From NCBI RefSeq assembly GCF_013348785.1, contig NZ_CP054691.1, forward strand, positions 806,001-870,000: DNA of 64,000 bases. The letters run 5' to 3'. Below are positions 62,816-64,000 of this stretch, piece by piece. Under the pieces are notes generated by a model that saw nothing but the letters and a program-made list of their open reading frames with translations, did not search any database and had not been told where the DNA came from. Numbering within the stretch: the stretch's first letter is position 1; the number at the start of each line of letters is the position of its first letter. This DNA is from Gordonia sp. X0973. Lineage in GTDB: Bacteria > Actinomycetota > Actinomycetes > Mycobacteriales > Mycobacteriaceae. A program made the position numbers and the translations under genes.

Positions 62816-64000
62816 GTGACCGCCCCGGCCAACCCGGTATTGATCAATGCCGAGAAGATCAGCAAGAGCTTCGGTATCAAACCGCTGCTCACCGATGTGA
62901 GCGTCGGCGTGCACGCCGGGCAGCGGATCGGTGTCGTCGGCCTCAACGGCGGCGGCAAGACCACGTTGCTGGAGATCCTCGCGGGTATCACCGAGCCGGA
63001 CGGCGGGCGCGTGTCGGTGGCCGGTGGCGCCCGGATCGCGACCGTCACCCAGCGCGGCGAGCTACCCGACGACGCGACGGTGGCCGACGTCGTCGTCGGC
63101 TCCCTCGGCGTCGCCGAACACGAATGGGCCGGGGATCCCCGGATCCGCGACGTGCTGGCGGGGATCGGGGTGGCCGAACTGCTGGAGCGGCGCACCACCG
63201 AGCTGTCCGGCGGCCAGCGCCGCCGGGTCGGCCTGGCCGCGGCACTGGTGTCCGACGCGAACGTGCTGCTGCTCGACGAGCCCACGAACCACCTCGACAT
63301 CGAGGGGGTGCAGTGGCTCGCGAACCACCTCGTCTCCCGCGGTGACGCGGTCGTCGTCGTCACCCACGACCGCTGGTTCCTCGACACGGTCGCCCAACGC
63401 ACCTGGGAGGTGCACTCGGGTCGGGTCGACGAGTACGAGGGCGGCTACAACGACTGGGTATTCGCCCGCGCCGAGCGCTCGCGCCTCGCCGACGCGGCCG
63501 AGGAGCGCCGCCGCAACCTGGCCCGCAAGGAGCTGGCGTGGTTGCGCCGCGGCCCGCCCGCCCGGACGTCGAAGCCCAAGTACCGGATCGAGGCGGCCGA
63601 GAAGCTGATCGCCGACGTGCCGCCGCCGCGCGACACCGTGACCCTCTCCGCGTTCGCGAAGCGACGGCTCGGCCGCGTCGTGGTCGAACTCGAGGATGCG
63701 CACCTGGAGACGCCGGTCGGCGACGACGGGGTGTCGCAGGTACTGCTCGACGGCCTGACCTGGCGGTTGACGCCGGGGGAGCGGATCGGTCTCGTCGGTG
63801 TGAACGGTTCGGGAAAGACGACGCTGCTGCGGGCGCTGGCCGGCGAGGTCCCCGTCGACCCCGGTCGGCGCATCGAGGGCAAGACCGTGTCGATCGGCTG
63901 GTTGCGCCAGGAACTCGACGACCTCGACCCCGATCAGCGGGTGCTCGACGCGGTGGAGGCCGTGGCGACGCGGATGATGGTCGGCGACAAAGAGTTGTCG
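62816..64000 (+). CDS. ABC-F family ATPase, 3' end outside the window
   Basis: Cytoplasmic protein with tandem ABC domains and no membrane segment; 395 codons are visible and the gene runs off the right end. The first domain has Walker A GLNGGGKTT, signature LSGGQRRRVGLAAAL and LLLDEPTNHLD. The second has Walker A GVNGSGKTT, and the linker contains the charged RRRNLARKELAWLRRGPPARTSKPKYR that contacts ribosomal RNA in this family. ABC-F proteins act on the ribosome, easing stalled translation or protecting against antibiotics. GTG 62816 is the likely start. Confidence 0.9.
   Translation, partial: MTAPANPVLINAEKISKSFGIKPLLTDVSVGVHAGQRIGVVGLNGGGKTTLLEILAGITEPDGGRVSVAGGARIATVTQRGELPDDATVADVVVGSLGVAEHEWAGDPRIRDVLAGIGVAELLERRTTELSGGQRRRVGLAAALVSDANVLLLDEPTNHLDIEGVQWLANHLVSRGDAVVVVTHDRWFLDTVAQRTWEVHSGRVDEYEGGYNDWVFARAERSRLADAAEERRRNLARKELAWLRRGPPARTSKPKYRIEAAEKLIADVPPPRDTVTLSAFAKRRLGRVVVELEDAHLETPVGDDGVSQVLLDGLTWRLTPGERIGLVGVNGSGKTTLLRALAGEVPVDPGRRIEGKTVSIGWLRQELDDLDPDQRVLDAVEAVATRMMVGDKELS

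Overview
The window is high-GC chromosomal DNA from a mycolic-acid actinobacterium (Mycobacteriales), most like Gordonia. Evidence: MspA-type porins, a bifunctional LysX, MprAB-PepD, RpfB, Glp/GlpR-like cell-division genes, a 13E12-type HNH relic, many GTG starts, 4-base stop/start overlaps and leaderless-looking starts. Gene order follows, with insertions, the M. tuberculosis stretch rpmF-mprAB-pepD-moaB2-mscL-galU-moeA/glp-rimJ ... pmt-rsmI-pabB-metG-tatD-rpfB-ksgA-ispE. The genus is inferred from gene content; no database search was possible.

Layout. 1-12.5 kb: rpmF, an SDR oxidoreductase, a Pro-rich membrane protein, an IR-bounded repeat element, the mprAB-pepD-moaB stress block, a small conserved gene, two tandem MspA porins, an ABC exporter, an MscL with a very long tail, a SAF-domain protein, and an FmdB-type zinc-ribbon gene behind a near-perfect CIRCE (HrcA) operator. 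12.5-21.2 kb: 5-FTHF cyclo-ligase/galU (divergent, 18 bp apart), glp, rimJ-like, SIMPL gene, an ABC-2 efflux pair, a GlpR-like protein with a long acidic linker, and a conserved hypothetical. 21.2-24.9 kb: tRNA-Ala(CGC), then an accessory island holding a dead, frameshifted integrase relic and a compact minus-strand operon (34-aa ORF, membrane protein, RelE/HigB-like toxin, XRE antitoxin, SecB-like chaperone), ending at a 5'-truncated 13E12 HNH gene. This looks like a toxin-antitoxin-chaperone (TAC) system with extra upstream parts and is the best candidate for a new system here.

25-36 kb: a Tyr/Arg/Pro-rich micro-protein, then an envelope block: GT39 glycosyltransferase, DPM-like GT2/GtrA protein, membrane esterase, LysX, and a sensor kinase/OmpR-family regulator pair. 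A shared 17-bp motif lies upstream of the regulator and in the GT2/esterase divergent promoter, suggesting one regulon. 36-46.7 kb: RGG-tailed DEAD-box helicase, carboxylesterase, an FprB-like ferredoxin/flavoprotein reductase beside an AurF-like diiron oxygenase, universal stress protein, BCCT transporter and protein O-mannosyltransferase.

46.7-64 kb: rsmI, an inserted hypothetical gene, metG-pabB (pabB carries an in-frame repeat insertion), beta-phosphoglucomutase/GH65 phosphorylase, a secreted Mtb12-like protein with a predicted IdeR iron box over its promoter, an ABC transporter pair, PhzF, tatD, rpfB-rsmA-ispE, a secreted lipase, and the first 395 codons of an ABC-F protein cut by the window end. 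All operators, promoters and regulons named here are read by eye from sequence.
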